Under the pieces are notes generated by a model that saw nothing but the letters and a program-made list of their open reading frames with translations, searched no databases and was not told the origin of the DNA. Positions 11,571 to 24,000 of a stretch of 64,000 nt of DNA are shown one piece after another. The position numbers were made by a program, and so were the translations under genes. This DNA comes from Albula goreensis (Eukaryota > Chordata > Actinopteri > Albuliformes > Albulidae): positions 4,363,141 through 4,427,140 of the forward strand of contig CM040763.1 in the NCBI GenBank assembly GCA_022829145.1, in the 5' to 3' direction. Each line of letters opens with the position of its first letter. Positions within the stretch are counted from its first letter, which is position 1.

Positions 11571-12410
11571 AATTTTATGACCGCTGTGTGAGGTAGATTG
11601 CTGCAATCTGGACAACGGATGCTGAAGTCATTTTCATCTCAATAAGAAAGGTGCCGGAGATCCGAATGCACACATCTACCTAAGCCACACAAATGCGTGG
11701 AGCTGTCAGTAGGGTTTCAGTACACAGCTGTACACAGGGATGGAATCAGGAGTTTTAAAATGGCTCACAGAGATGTCCAGGGTTTGAAGAAACTTTGACC
11801 AAGGGGGAGAAGTTGGGGGTGGGGAAAGTAATGGCTAGATTGGATCAAACTGACTTTGTGTTGAAGGGCATATGCAATTAAAACAAAAAAAAAAATAAAC
11901 ATACAGCACATCATGACATAACTTTGAGGGTGTTACATTTTATTGGAGACAAGCAAGCATGTGCTGAATGGGATTTGTGAAGCAGACAATTGATTGAATT
12001 TGTAGTCTTTTGCGTAAGATGAACATGAGATTACCAACTCATGTAGGTAAAAACATGACAAAGATTTTATTGTCTCAATGGCAATGTTGGGATTACATAA
12101 TCTCAAATGCTAATTAGATATTTTAAAGATATATAAATGTAATTTCAATGAGCAATGTTTGGGAAGAGATAGAGAAGACCATTATAGCACACACTCTTTT
12201 GCAATATGATAAAATAACAGTCTAACCAGGTTTATATGGACAAAGTGGAAATGATGCTTTATCAACATAAACTGTGCTTTATACTACTGTAGCTTCAAAC
12301 AGCATACTGTGCATTCATGGTTTTCAGTAAATCCAACCTTCAATAGATATTTTACACAACACGCAGAAGTGTCTTTATTGTCTGCCAGCACCTTTATGAC
12401 AATAACTTCT
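11570..12410. other. Gene-free stretch
   Basis: AT-rich unique sequence with one A run near 11885. Nothing recognisable precedes the candidate exon that follows. Confidence 0.5.
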
Positions 12411-12440
12411 GTATGAAACAAGTTGTGTTTTTGATTGCAG

Positions 12441-12586
12441 AATCTATTGAAATGACAGATAGTGATGAAAAACCCAATAAGAGGAAGATGGGCTCTCGCA
12501 GGAAAAAGACAGAAGCAAGGATATTACATCCTGTGAACAATAGCACAAGTGACAAAGAAACATGTACTGGAGCATCAAAGAGCTAA
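12441..12586 (+). pseudogene. Possible terminal exon or decayed coding fragment, basic/hydrophilic
   Basis: A TTTTTGATTGCAG acceptor ends at 12440. The frame from 12443 is open for 47 codons to a TAA at 12584-12586. An ATG at 12413 lies in the same frame, so a 57-codon frame also exists without splicing. The predicted peptide is strongly charged, with EKPNKRKMGSRRKKTEAR in its first half and a Ser/Thr-rich tail, and resembles a disordered nuclear-localisation-type C-terminus. I recognise no family with confidence. No upstream partner exon or polyadenylation context was established. It may be a purine-rich chance frame. Confidence 0.22.
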
Positions 12587-13219
12587 ACACAGTGCAAGTT
12601 TGAGCAAATAATATTTTTGCACTTAGATAACAGCGTTTGTCTTTGTAGACAACCAAGTGGTCACATGCTTTGGCTGAAATGTAGATGGTGATATTGTTTT
12701 TTTCTTGCTACGATGTCACGCTTAGTTGTGAATTCACATGCACTGGTTTTAGATGCTTCTAGGCAGCTGATACCGCCACTGGCACTGTTCCAGTGTGAAC
12801 AAACCCCATGGTACGGTATAAAATACAGATGTTGAATGTTCTCACAAACCTGCAAGCTCACTGAAAACACCTTTGCTTGTTTCAAATTATCATGATAAGT
12901 AATTACAGCCAATTTCATATTTATGTCTGATCTGTTTTTGGTAATACTTTACACATCAATTACTCTGAGAGCAGCAAGAGGTCAGTCATTATAGCAAAAA
13001 TGTAACAGAGCTAGTCTTGTTTCATATGTAATGAAGGACATCACCACCACCAATTATATACCAATTATATGAATTTGTAAAAATGATTGATCAGCCATAA
13101 TACCTCACCCATAAACGATACATTTTGGATATCCCTGTATGGGGGTTTTCACCACTCACTGATCAGATATGTTCATTATTTGTGACATATATGACACAGA
13201 TATGATTTTTGTCTCACAG

Positions 13220-13316
13220 GTGGGAGCGCGCTACCCCCAGTGGACAGGCCGTTTGACCTGTGCGCATGAGGCAGAATGGCACCTGCATGAACCGCGGTCA
13301 GGAGCCTCAGCTCTGG
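13220..13316 (+). other. Candidate exon, 97 nt
   Basis: GTCTCACAG ends at 13219 after a T-rich stretch, and a consensus donor GTAAGTG begins at 13317. The enclosed 97 nt is GC-rich with several CpG, in contrast to its AT-rich flanks. Only frame 1 is open (starts VGARYPQWTGRL, ends SGASALG); the other two contain TGA. A length of 97 is not a multiple of three. I do not recognise the peptide. It has the best splice signals of the candidates in this window, and could be an exon of a long non-coding RNA or an untranslated exon. Confidence 0.33.
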
Positions 13317-13666
13317 GTAAGTGCCCCCACGATTACACGCGTTCTCAGCCAGAACTGGGGTTCACTTCGGTCCCTCCAACATTTTCTATTAATCGCGTTC
13401 ATTTTACTGCCACGAAAAGAAATTACTTTTTTTTGTATATTGTCAATAAACGATAAGTCGACATTGCAGTTTTACATTTTCAATGACAGGTGAAACATTT
13501 ACTACAGAATGAGAGTTCAGCCCTTTAACTGAATGAAGTAACTGCATTAAGCTCCTAAGGCTGTAGACTGTGGACTTTAGCCTTTGCAAACTGAATGCAG
13601 ATTTGTTTGGAAAAGTGAGGACTTTCAGTAATTGTGAACAATATTTATACTGTTACATAAGGGAAT

Positions 13667-13856
13667 TACATTCATTTAGCTGATGCTTTTTACCCAAGAT
13701 GACTTGCAGTTGATTGGGTTAACAAAGGGCCAAATCCCCCCTGGGAGCAATGTGGCCAAACAGCAATGGTGTTCTTACTGGGGCTGGACTGGGGCTTGAA
13801 CCACCAACCTCAGGGGTCCCAGTGATGTACCTTAACCACTAGAGTACAAGCTGACC
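13667..13856 (-). mobile_element. tRNA-derived SINE, diverged copy
   Basis: Read on the minus strand, the element begins with a tRNA-like head. TACTCTAGTGGTTAAGG resembles an A box and GGTTCAAGCCC (13802-13792) a B box. It ends with the tail CAAGTCATCTTGGGTAAAAAGCATCAGCTAAATGAATGTAA. The same tail occurs in three other places in the window. The RNA polymerase III promoter boxes are mutated and the tail is diverged, so the copy is old. It is a retroposon that would have used a LINE in trans. I give no family name. Confidence 0.75.
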
Positions 13857-13929
13857 CAAATTCATTCTGAAATCATGGGATTTAGATAATTACCCTTTTA
13901 ACTGATTTCTCACATCCTCTACAACCGTC

Positions 13930-15080
13930 CATGTGGGCTGGCCAACTAGCGGCCATGGTACCAACTCCGTAGAGGCCCGGCCCGGTTACATCAGAACCCT
14001 ACATGACAGGGAGAAGCTGAAAATCCAACTCTTTAAAGGCCTTGTCAAAGTTTTTGTTGAAAGAAACTTCTGTCATCTCTTCAGCTTCTCAAAACTTCAC
14101 AGCACCTCAAACTTTTTTCTTTCCCTATCCTCACAATATAAACAATGACTAAACATGACAGCTAGCTAATGCCATCTGTACCGCTGTTGGTTGGAATAAC
14201 TAAAGAAAAGTATTCAGTGTCAACACTACTTAAAATGGAAAGGAGGGGAATTGCATTGCAGCTAAGGTAGAAATTATTTATCCTTAAAAAAAATCTTTGC
14301 CTCGTGATTGTGTTCCCTCCTCAGTTCCATGGCAGTTCAGAGGGCTTCATGTCCACGTTGACAGAATATGGAACGTATTTTTTTCCTCTTTGTGCATTTT
14401 GAATGTTTTAGTATTTATCATCTTAATATCACACCAGCGTAAACAAGGCAGTTGTAGTTTAACGTCCCGTTTTATTTTTGTGTGTGCGTAATGTAAACAC
14501 TACGCAGCATAGGGTACTACTTCACAGTACAAAGAATGTGGTGGCTAATATTTTAGCAAGTTCATCTCGGTTTCTCCAATGCAAATTAAAATTAATCTTA
14601 ATACCTAAATGACCACATCTTGCCCCCATAACTGCATCATTGTATTCATACAAGCTAAATTGAGCCAATAAACAGTTAATTAGTTGACCTACCTTACATT
14701 TTTCTTAAATTCCACAACAGCCCTGTTAGGATTTACATCTATATTTTAAGGGACTGAAAAAAGTTTCAGTCCGTGATATCAGCTCGCGGTTTTCTTTTTT
14801 TCTCTTCTTTTTTTCTGAAACTGCTCCACTTGTCAGGAAGGCTTTTAGCTCTGAAGTGACATGCCAACATGAGTTTGATTACACGAAAGCATCACTGGAA
14901 AGTTAACTTTGGAAAAACTCTTGAATAAATGATCACCTATGAAACTTATGTCAAGTATGTGTTTATAATGCCAGACACATTTGGGGGAAAAATATTATTA
15001 ATTATACAAAAAACTCAAAGGTAGCCATCATTACCATAGTTAATAGACCCACGAGTTCAGTACTTTTCCACTGGACTTTA
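13930..15080. other. Gene-free stretch
   Basis: It starts with a small GC-richer patch (about 13930-14015, containing GAGGCCCGGCCCGG) and then becomes AT-rich unique DNA. No exon pair was found; an acceptor-like CCTCCTCAG near 14325 has no matching donor. Confidence 0.5.
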
Positions 15081-15084
15081 GCAG

Positions 15085-15085
15085 C

Positions 15086-15116
<31 letters not shown>

Positions 15117-15182
15117 TCTCTCTCTCTCTGTATCACTGCCTCTGTCTCTCTCTCTCTCTCTCTGTCACACACACACACACGC
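15085..15182. repeat. (TC)n tract followed by (CA)n
   Basis: About 80 bp of nearly pure pyrimidine on the plus strand, in two blocks split by TGTATCACTGCC, ending in a short CA run. The minus strand reads Arg-Glu repeats, a repeat artefact. Long polypurine/polypyrimidine mirror tracts can form triplex DNA. Confidence 0.95.
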
Positions 15183-15189
15183 ACGACAG

Positions 15190-17215
15190 AAGGACAACTG
15201 AAAACTGACACATTAGTACAAAACTATTCTGTCATTGTACTGGATCTGATGGTACCCTGCTGGTGGCCTTTTGACTGCTAATGAGTTGATTCGATAATTA
15301 AAGCCTGTGCCTTATCTACAAGATGAACAACATCGAATGTCTTTATATAACACACTTGAAAGGAGCTGGCATTTAAGATTTTTCACTACACTTAATTAAC
15401 GGAAACATTTCTAATAAACTACTAAGAAAGCAAGATTTTTTTTTCTTTTTATTTGTTTTGAGGTTAGGTGCTTAATGTTTTGGAGAATGAAACAAAACTG
15501 TGATGTCAAACTCACCGCGATATGAATACAATGATTACAGTGCAGTCTCCCTTGCAGGGCAGAACACGTTGCAGCTAAAATCTTCCTTCCAATTACATCC
15601 CGTTTGAGATGTGGTGCTGTCACATGGTGTGTTCCAAACCGTTCCAAAACCAGTAGCTGCTTATGAAATAGGTACATGTTTTTGGGCTCTGGGAAAGATA
15701 ATTATATCCATTTTTAAAAGTTTGCCTCTAAAGATGGATATGAAAATGAAAATGCGTTTGAATAAAGAAATGTTTGCTTAAAAAAGTTGGAAAGAACATG
15801 CTGTACAAGCAAAATGAATTTTAATTAATGCAGTGAGTCTTCACTGTTTTCTTTCTAAACCCATTAAAAAGCAGTTTCTCCTGAATGTGACATTTACTGT
15901 CCTTTCACAAATGAAATCCATACCAAAGCCCCACACTTCCTGTTTAATTTAACTTTCCACTGTGTTTTGTTACAAGTCAATATTATAAATTTCTACTCGT
16001 GTTTGTGTTTTATTAAGTTTTATTTGTTTGCTATAGCAGGGTATCATTTGCACCAGAAATAATATCATGCCCACCATGAAAAGAACAGTTGCTGTACCAA
16101 CGTCTCACGTAAACTTAGTGTCAACCTGAATTAAGAATTAAAGATGCACTTAACTCAGTGAAATAATGAGATGAAATAACCCTCTCATCTCAGAAAAACC
16201 CACCTAAAACTCCCACACTTGCATTTAAGCAGGCCGGATCTGGAAACACCTGTGAGGGGCTAAATTCTCAGAAGCCTCAATTTTATGCAGAAAATTCACT
16301 TAAGTGACATCTTATCCTGGCTGGATCTGGCCCATAGTGAAACTCACCTCTGGCTGAAAAACAGTTACACCTGACAGCCCTTTATTATACATTTCTATTA
16401 AAATAGATGCTTTGAAGACCTTCATGTTTGTGTCTCTGCATAGTGTATTTTATAAAGTGTATGTCTTTGGATGAGGGATAGAAGCAAGATTACACATTTC
16501 TTCTGTCTTCTTATAATTCAGAATATATTGTATCCCAATCATTACAGATTCAGTAGTCTCATGTTTATCTCACTCGCAGGCAAAGCCACTTGAGGGGGGT
16601 TTTTACCCCTCTGAAAGTGCAGCCAGCAGATCTCAGATTCAGTACGGGAGAGTTTTACCCACAGGGTGCACTGAATAAAAATGTGCACAAAGCCAACAAA
16701 ACAGAAGCTTTGAATGAAAGCAGAAGTAGCTCATAATAGATTTGAGACTCCAGCAAATCTCCAACCTGCTTTTGAACAGTAAAGCACAGAGAAAGAACTA
16801 GTAATACAGGTCTTAAGAGAAGGAGCAAGGACAAAGGGCTGTGTGTGTGAGAGGGAGCGAGAGAGACTACACAGGAAAGGAAAGAGAGACGTAGGCTAAT
16901 ATATGGGCCTTACTCAGTCAAGTCTAACTCCTAGTCCTTATATTTGGTCACAAAACAACAGAAAATATGAAGCTACCGTTACTTTGTATGATTCATTTTA
17001 AAACTGTTACTATTAATGCATTTTACATTACATCTGAAAGTTGCCGCAATGGCAGTTCGCAGAAGCTAGGATGTGACAGATGCTAGGATGCTCTACTGTA
17101 CCTCAAACAACATACAGGCATCACTAGCCATGTAATGAGAAATAGAAATACGAATAGTCTAATAGATTGACAGACCACACCAGTCCTAGATGACAGAGTT
17201 GGGTATTTACACTGC
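15190..17215. other. Gene-free stretch
   Basis: AT-rich unique DNA. No gene, RNA gene or transposon with recognisable ends was seen. Confidence 0.5.
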
Positions 17216-17219
17216 ATGG

Positions 17220-17300
17220 AGTATCTTATACTACAGGACAGCATGGTATAGAGTACATCATAGTATATTATAGTATAGTGAAATATAGTGTAGTATATAG
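17220..17300. repeat. Degenerate TAGTATA-rich tract
   Basis: Short words ATAGTATA, TAGTGTAG and TATAGTG recur over about 80 bp without a fixed period. It is low-complexity sequence; the 133-codon minus-strand frame that crosses it is not a protein signal. Confidence 0.6.
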
Positions 17301-17309
17301 GACACAGGT

Positions 17310-20300
17310 AGACCATATACATGTTTTTGGAAGTAGAGCTACCTCTGACCAATTTGTTATCAATTGACCTAATTTCCCATTGTGCCATGTAACACATTCT
17401 CACATAAAGTGCAGATGTGACGTTACTAGGAAAATTAGCGTGGAATATTACATTTCCAGCTGCTTCTGTGAAGTTGTACATCATCGTTGTGCCGTTTTGT
17501 GTATATTTCCTATAATATTTCCTGTAGTAATATCAGGAAGTGCGTTTGTTGAGGCTGGCCCTTTAAGACAGGGTAAGGACACCCTCATCCACTCGTCACC
17601 ACTCCACAGAGTGCGTGGATGTGCACTGCATTATTGAAGCTGTTACATGAAATGCACCATTGAGCTTTCCTCTTGGATTAGGATTCAGCTCCATACAGAA
17701 CAACGTAATCCTCCAAAAATAACCTAAACCTACTAAAGCATTAGTCACTGTCTTCTTGAAGACGAAACAAACCACTTTGCAAAAAAAAAAAAAAGGCCAA
17801 GTTTCTCCCACATGGAAGGATAGTTCTACTTTTTTAATTCCTGAGATTTTCATGTAACCAATTTTTTGGTTTTGGAGTAGTTTCTTGTTTGGAATTCTTT
17901 TATATTAGCTGTAGTTATAAAACTCTTTGTCTAGAGCAATCAGGTTGCTATGTTAAATATAGGGCCTATATAGTCGGCCTTCTTGTTCATGTAATTTACA
18001 TTGTAGCCAAACACAATTCGGAAAATATCCTTGAAAATAAAACTGGATATTTACTAAATATTGAGCTGGACTTCAGTAAATTCTATACCATGCCATACCT
18101 TGCTCAAGGGTATGATGAGAAGTTTTTACTTTGGAATTGAATCTGCAACCTTTAAGTAAAGTGCCCAACTTCCCAGCCTTTATACAACACTATCGCCACC
18201 GATCAGTTCATGGGTGTCATAGATTTAATGGAGTTCAGACAACACCCCTGAGCCAACAGCGAATAGTTTGGCAATTGCATATTGTCAGAAGATGAGGTAC
18301 TGCTGCTTATTTGTAATGATTCACCAAAACTAAGTGAACAGGCACAGGGGTTCAGCGGTAGACCTGGGTTAAGCTTCCATAACCATTTCAAATAGACAAG
18401 CTGGACGTGTGCAAACGCAGCGTTTTTCCACCTCATCCAGTCCCCATCTATCTTACTCTACCCCATTTTCAGTCAACGCTGCACACCAGAAAACAAAACC
18501 CCTTTCTGTAAATTCCCGAGAGGCGAGAGTGAGATTACCTCTGTTTATGTAGGAAAATGCTGTGGAAGTGAGCATCAGGCAGTTAAAACAACGCTAATTA
18601 ATACCCAGGGTAGAAGAGGAGCTTTGATTGTGCAGAGTTATTTTTGGTGTACTCTTTTTTTTTGCCTGTCTTTGTAGTGCTTGGTCCTCTGTGGAAACTG
18701 ATCATTTGTATTCCCCTCCAAATGTGTGTTATGTTCAAAAAGAATGTTTAAATGCCTTTGCTGACACACCTCCAAAATGTGACCTGTCAGAATGCATAGG
18801 AAATATGGTGTAGGTAGTAAAAGAATATCGTGTCACTGCTGTGTTAAGAAAATGCCGCTGCAGGATTCTCTGTTTGAGGTGATCCAAGGGCCACAGGCTT
18901 TAGAATTATGAAGGAACCTTGGAACAGGTCTGTCCCTTTGGTTTTCTTGGAGTATTTCAATGAATGAATGAATGGATGAGTCAGAACAAACCTCATTTTT
19001 ATAATTACTTACAACAATTTAGACTTTCTAACAAATTGGGCATACAGTGGCTGTGGAGATATCTTTTTGCCTGTGGCTGGAGACACATTTTGAAATAAAT
19101 GCTTTTTTTGGAGTCTCTTTACAAACAATCTGTTACTTGAACATTGGATTGAGGCTGCCAATGGGGAAATGAAGCGGGCTAACTCACAAGCATACGTATG
19201 CAAACAGTGTTTATCTGCATTCATTTCCAATGATGACCGGCCCAGATCACATGCAGTCTTTGTTTCCTGACTCAGGTATCAAAGCATATCACTGATACCA
19301 GACAGTCAGTATACGTTAGGCCTGTTCCGCAGTCCTGGGGTGCCAGGATATTTGATCCTACTTCAAACTGTGCCACCTGACATGAATTGCCTCACCTCAT
19401 CCAGTGTGTGGACTGGCAGTGTATAGCCCTAGCATTCATTATACAAACAAAAAACATTTGTTTTCAAAGGCGTGAGTAATGCATTGAACATTAGACTGGG
19501 AGGTTTATTGACCACTGTGCCACACATTAGAGCAAATTGGGAAATAACAACAAAATGAAACAAACAACAATAACAACACAATGAATAACAAGTTTAAAAA
19601 AAATGTTGCACTTCATGGAAACTCTAAATATACAAATTATCAATATGTACAGCATAAGTCTTGGTATGGGGTTACCTAGCAACCTGTGATTCATTTTTAT
19701 TAACTTTCAAAAAGTAGTAGCAGAGAAAAGCAGATAAGCTAGCACTATCTGGCACAAATTTCACTCTGAAGCTTTGGGGATCTTTGTTGCAGAAGCTGCT
19801 GTTTGAAATTTAAAAAGGAAAATCCCTTCTCACGCAGAAATATTATGGGAACAGACCTGCCATCAGAATTCCCATAGATACAGTAAATCTTCTTCCAGCC
19901 AGGGTAAATCCGTAAATAAACAAACGATAAATCGGGCACCTGAAGTGCAGACGGACTCTATTAATCATTCTAAGACATAGAAATGTGTACACCTGATGAT
20001 GTAATGGCATCATCTATTATGCATTATTGTATGAATGTTCATATTCATGGATGTTATCCACAAGGAAACTCATGTGAGTCACATTTCAGTCTGAAATGGC
20101 CTTCATGTGAGTGATAGCTGTTGGCCTTGGCACCAACCTCATCATGTTATGGATGAGAATAAGTTTTGCCGTTCTAATTATACTTTTTCTTATCTACCAT
20201 ATAGAATGCATAGTTTGCATTTTTCACTTGAAGACATTGTGAACTTTTCCTATATGTATTTGGTATTTAGGTTAATATCAGTTGTAATAAGATATTTATA

Positions 20301-20670
20301 ACATGTGTTATATCAATACGTGCACTGAAATGTGAGTGGGTCCTACAGTTATATAAGCTCCTAAATAGAGTAATAGGGTTAGACTAATAGTGGCATAGCA
20401 GGGAAATCAGAATGCATGTGGATGGAAAAATATGTATAATATTTTTGTGTGTGTTTTATTATTTTAATAACCAGTATGCATGATATATGCACCACTGAAG
20501 CAAACTTCAACCAATCTTTGTTGATTAACAATAATCTATTGAATTGAATTAAGATATCCTATACTTTGTGTTCCTTTTTTTATAAAAAAACAAAAAGTTT
20601 GGCAAGTTAATTTTGTGAATTCAGAGCTTACGCGCTGAAGAAAGAGAAAATACCACAATTTCCTTTAAGC
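17310..20670. other. Gene-free stretch
   Basis: AT-rich unique DNA with an A run at about 17780-17794 and an AATGAATG repeat near 18960. No recognisable genes. Confidence 0.5.
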
Positions 20671-20679
20671 CATTAAAAG

Positions 20680-21070
20680 TTAAGGATGTTTCTGAATCTA
20701 GGCCAGTCTCTCCACTGCTATTTACAGAAAGAGTGAAAAAAGTGGAGTGGTGCATCTGGTGGGGTGTAACATGAAGCAGCGACATGGACGCAGTCATGAG
20801 AGTGTGTGTCTGTGTGAATTTCCCATGCCTTTGGCACCAGCCATCACTTACATGAGAGATGAACAGCAAAAGCCAATGGGCCTCTGAAATCTCCATCAAT
20901 CTCAGTTCAACAGATTCATCTGGCCGTTCATCACTGAATGCCGTTGTGTACACTTCGCTTAAGACAGCGCATTGATAAATGTCCAAAATACGATCTGTGA
21001 GGAAAAACATGCGCGATACTGCTGTGGTTTCAGAAGGTTTCATTTTGTCTTTAGGACGATATTTCATATG
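20680..21070. promoter_or_regulatory. Candidate conserved non-coding island
   Basis: A repeat-free block with few stops on the minus strand, giving a 148-codon frame (20621-21067). The peptide shows no domain, signal peptide or membrane segment that I recognise, and no splice or promoter context supports translation. It is more plausibly conserved non-coding or neutral sequence. Confidence 0.22.
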
Positions 21071-21079
21071 TACTGCAGT

Positions 21080-24000
21080 ATACTGTCAACCTTCCTTTCT
21101 TCCATAATAACAAGTAAAACAAGTGAACATAAAAAAACGGATGATATAATTATATAAACTGTACTGTGGGTAAATGGGTAAATTAAATGAACAGGGTTTG
21201 AAACACTACATCACTGACAGGCATATGCAAGAGAGTTTATAAAAATATCTGAGACATCCAAAGGGAAAGTATGACATAGAGGAAATTGACAATGTTGTTG
21301 GTAATGAAAACATTTCTGCCACATGGGGGAAGTCTGGACGGACGTATCGGAGTGAGACTGGGCTGCGTCCTGATTCTCAGAGTTGAGCCTGGGATAACAT
21401 TGAATGTGACTGAAGCAGGACTGGGAATTTTAAATCCATCAGATGATAAGGTTCTTTTTGAATCTATAATTGTATGCCATCGTATTTACAGGAGACGTGT
21501 GCCCTCCGCCATTGCTGGTAAATGAACCTTCATTAGAAAGACGGCTGAAACTCTCTCTGTTTCTCTCTCTCGCTCTTCTCTCTCTCTCTCCACATGAACA
21601 CAGATGACAGATTTAATCAATGTTGATGTGCTGATATTTTTTTTTTGCACATCTAATGATGTTTGCACCATTATGGCTCAGTGGGAATTCACAGAAAAGT
21701 TGCAGATTTACTTTGAACTGGGGCAGGAATGCTTGAACTTGACTTAATGATTCAGTTTTATGAGAGTTTATTTATTCTCACTCAAACCGGAGTCCAATGC
21801 TGTGGGTGTAATATAACATACTGAGCTGCAGCATAAGGCATCTGCACTTAAATCAGTCGCACTTTGTCAACTTTATTTTTCATGAATTACATGAGATTAC
21901 AAATTTAATCACACATCACCAAAGAACTATGCTGTATGTTAAGCCTGCCACCCACTGAATTTCACATTTGACATTTTTGTTTATTTATTTGAAGTAAGGA
22001 TACACACTTATTTTACCATACCTTAGAAATGTTGCATTATAGAACAATAAATAATGAAGTAAAATGGCTTTCAGTTGTAGTCAACACATAAAAAAACGTG
22101 ATGTAAATGTAAAAATGTAAAAAGGGATGCCATTTGTTATTTTTAATGCCACAAGTCATTAAAGGTATTACCCAATAGTAGTTAGTGGATAAGCAGCCTT
22201 TGCCATCCTGTGTGCCTGCATGGACTGGCTTAAGCTGACTGGCTTTTGTTCATATGGGTATTAGTGACCCCAATAAGAGTTAATGCTGAAATTGGCTGAC
22301 AGAGAGGAACAGTGTAGTTAGTGCTCCATCTCAGAATCTCAGTGTCTCTGCATGAAACAGTGTCTAAGGATTCCACTAAACACACTGTCTCTTTAAGAGC
22401 ATATGCTATTCAATCAAGCAGAAATGAACCTTCACCAGTTAATCAGGTGCTGTATCTCATTAAAGCGTTTCCAGACTTCGGTCCTTTTCGATTGAACAGC
22501 AAATGCCCTTACAGAGACTAAATATGTCTGACCAAACCTGGCCAATGGAGCAAACCTAACCAGACAATGCACTGCGATGGTTAACACAGCCTTACCTGAA
22601 ATGTGCAAAATGTGTTCTGTGTGTCATATCTTTATCTCTGGCATAATTATTTCCACTATAACCAAAACAACAATCCTTATGTCTTCTAGTATTTTCTGAA
22701 GCAAAGTAAATTACAGAAAAAGGCCATTCTTATTAAGGAGAGTGTCATAAAACTTTTAATAGAGTCTCAGAACAAATGAGAGAGAGAAAAAAAGAAAATA
22801 AAAATTGTGTCAAGGGACAACTTGAGAAGAAGAAACAGTATCTCACTGGCCTTTGAAAATGATGAAAAGAACAATAAATTATGAAAAGAGCAATACAAAA
22901 AAAGTCAAGATAGTTAGCTTGTCTTGTTCAAAAAGAATTACACTAGGGTCCATAGAAACCAACAATACATTTTTGTTTTCCTTTTTCATGTTTTCCTTTT
23001 TCTTGTGTGCACCCTATACAGTTGTCACTTTAAACCACATGTTAATATGGTTAAACTGTCATCAAATGACTCCATAATAATATTATTAATTCTCCATTTC
23101 CTCATTACTGTTTACTAGTGATGGGAGGGCGTGGCTTCATGACACTACAGAGGGGCGGAGCTACAAGTTTGCAACTACTGTAAATAGATGGAGTTACCAG
23201 TACCTGACTGAGATTAAACTATCTTTACCTTGGAGAAAACCTTTCTGATTGGTTGACAGAAGTCAGTGATCTTATTGTAGCTCCACCCATGAGAGGGTTT
23301 ATGAAACCTCATTTAACTGAAACTGCATTTGAACCCCATTTAGAAGCTTATGAGGTCCTCTTTTGGTTTGATTTCATGGGCACATGTTGTCATTATGAGG
23401 TTTTTTTTATCATTTTGATATTCCATGGAATTTCAAAATAGAGTTGTTTGAGTGAACTTCGAGTAGACAAAATATCCTCACTGCTCAGAGTGATATATCA
23501 GATTTCTATTTGGCATGAAATTGTTGGATTTGTATTAGGTAAAGATGAATTATAATAAGGGTGCCCCTAGTGGAAACAAAAATATTACAGGCTTCAAGTA
23601 TTCTTTGTAAAATTACAAGAGAAGTTAGATTTGACTAATCATGTTGTCATTTGTTTTGACCGCATGTTGTACCTTCTGTTCAGTGAATGAAACAACAGAA
23701 CTATGTATTTGAATGGTTAAATCAAATTACTGTTCTTGTTTCTCTGTGCTCAAAATGCAGTCAGTATCTCTTAATAGCCATTGTGTATGGAATACACTGA
23801 AATGCCAGTCAGTTCCTGTACTTTAGTGTGTTTGTTATATTTTAAGCTTTTCTCGTCTGTTATTTTTATTGCCATGCATTTTTTTTAAAGAAATCCTTTG
23901 TGACTTTTATTTTAAGAAAAATGTGCGTATTTGATTTGTTTAGAAATTGAAGAAGTGCTGAGGAATACTTTGATATGTAAATAAATAAGCTAACCATATT

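Noticed and set aside
13792..13856. tRNA-like A and B box words on the minus strand
   Set aside because: They belong to the head of a SINE. The boxes are mutated and no cloverleaf can be drawn, so this is not a tRNA gene.
17083..17484. 133-codon minus-strand frame
   Set aside because: Crosses a low-complexity TAGTATA tract; Tyr/Cys-rich in a way that follows base composition.
20621..21067. 148-codon minus-strand frame
   Set aside because: No recognisable motif, signal peptide, splice context or promoter; chance or non-coding sequence with few stops.
23115..23300. GGGCGTGGC and GGGGCGGAGC words with an opposing CTCCACCC, possible element or GC-box promoter
   Set aside because: The ends do not match well enough for an inverted repeat, and no target duplication, TATA box or exon was found.
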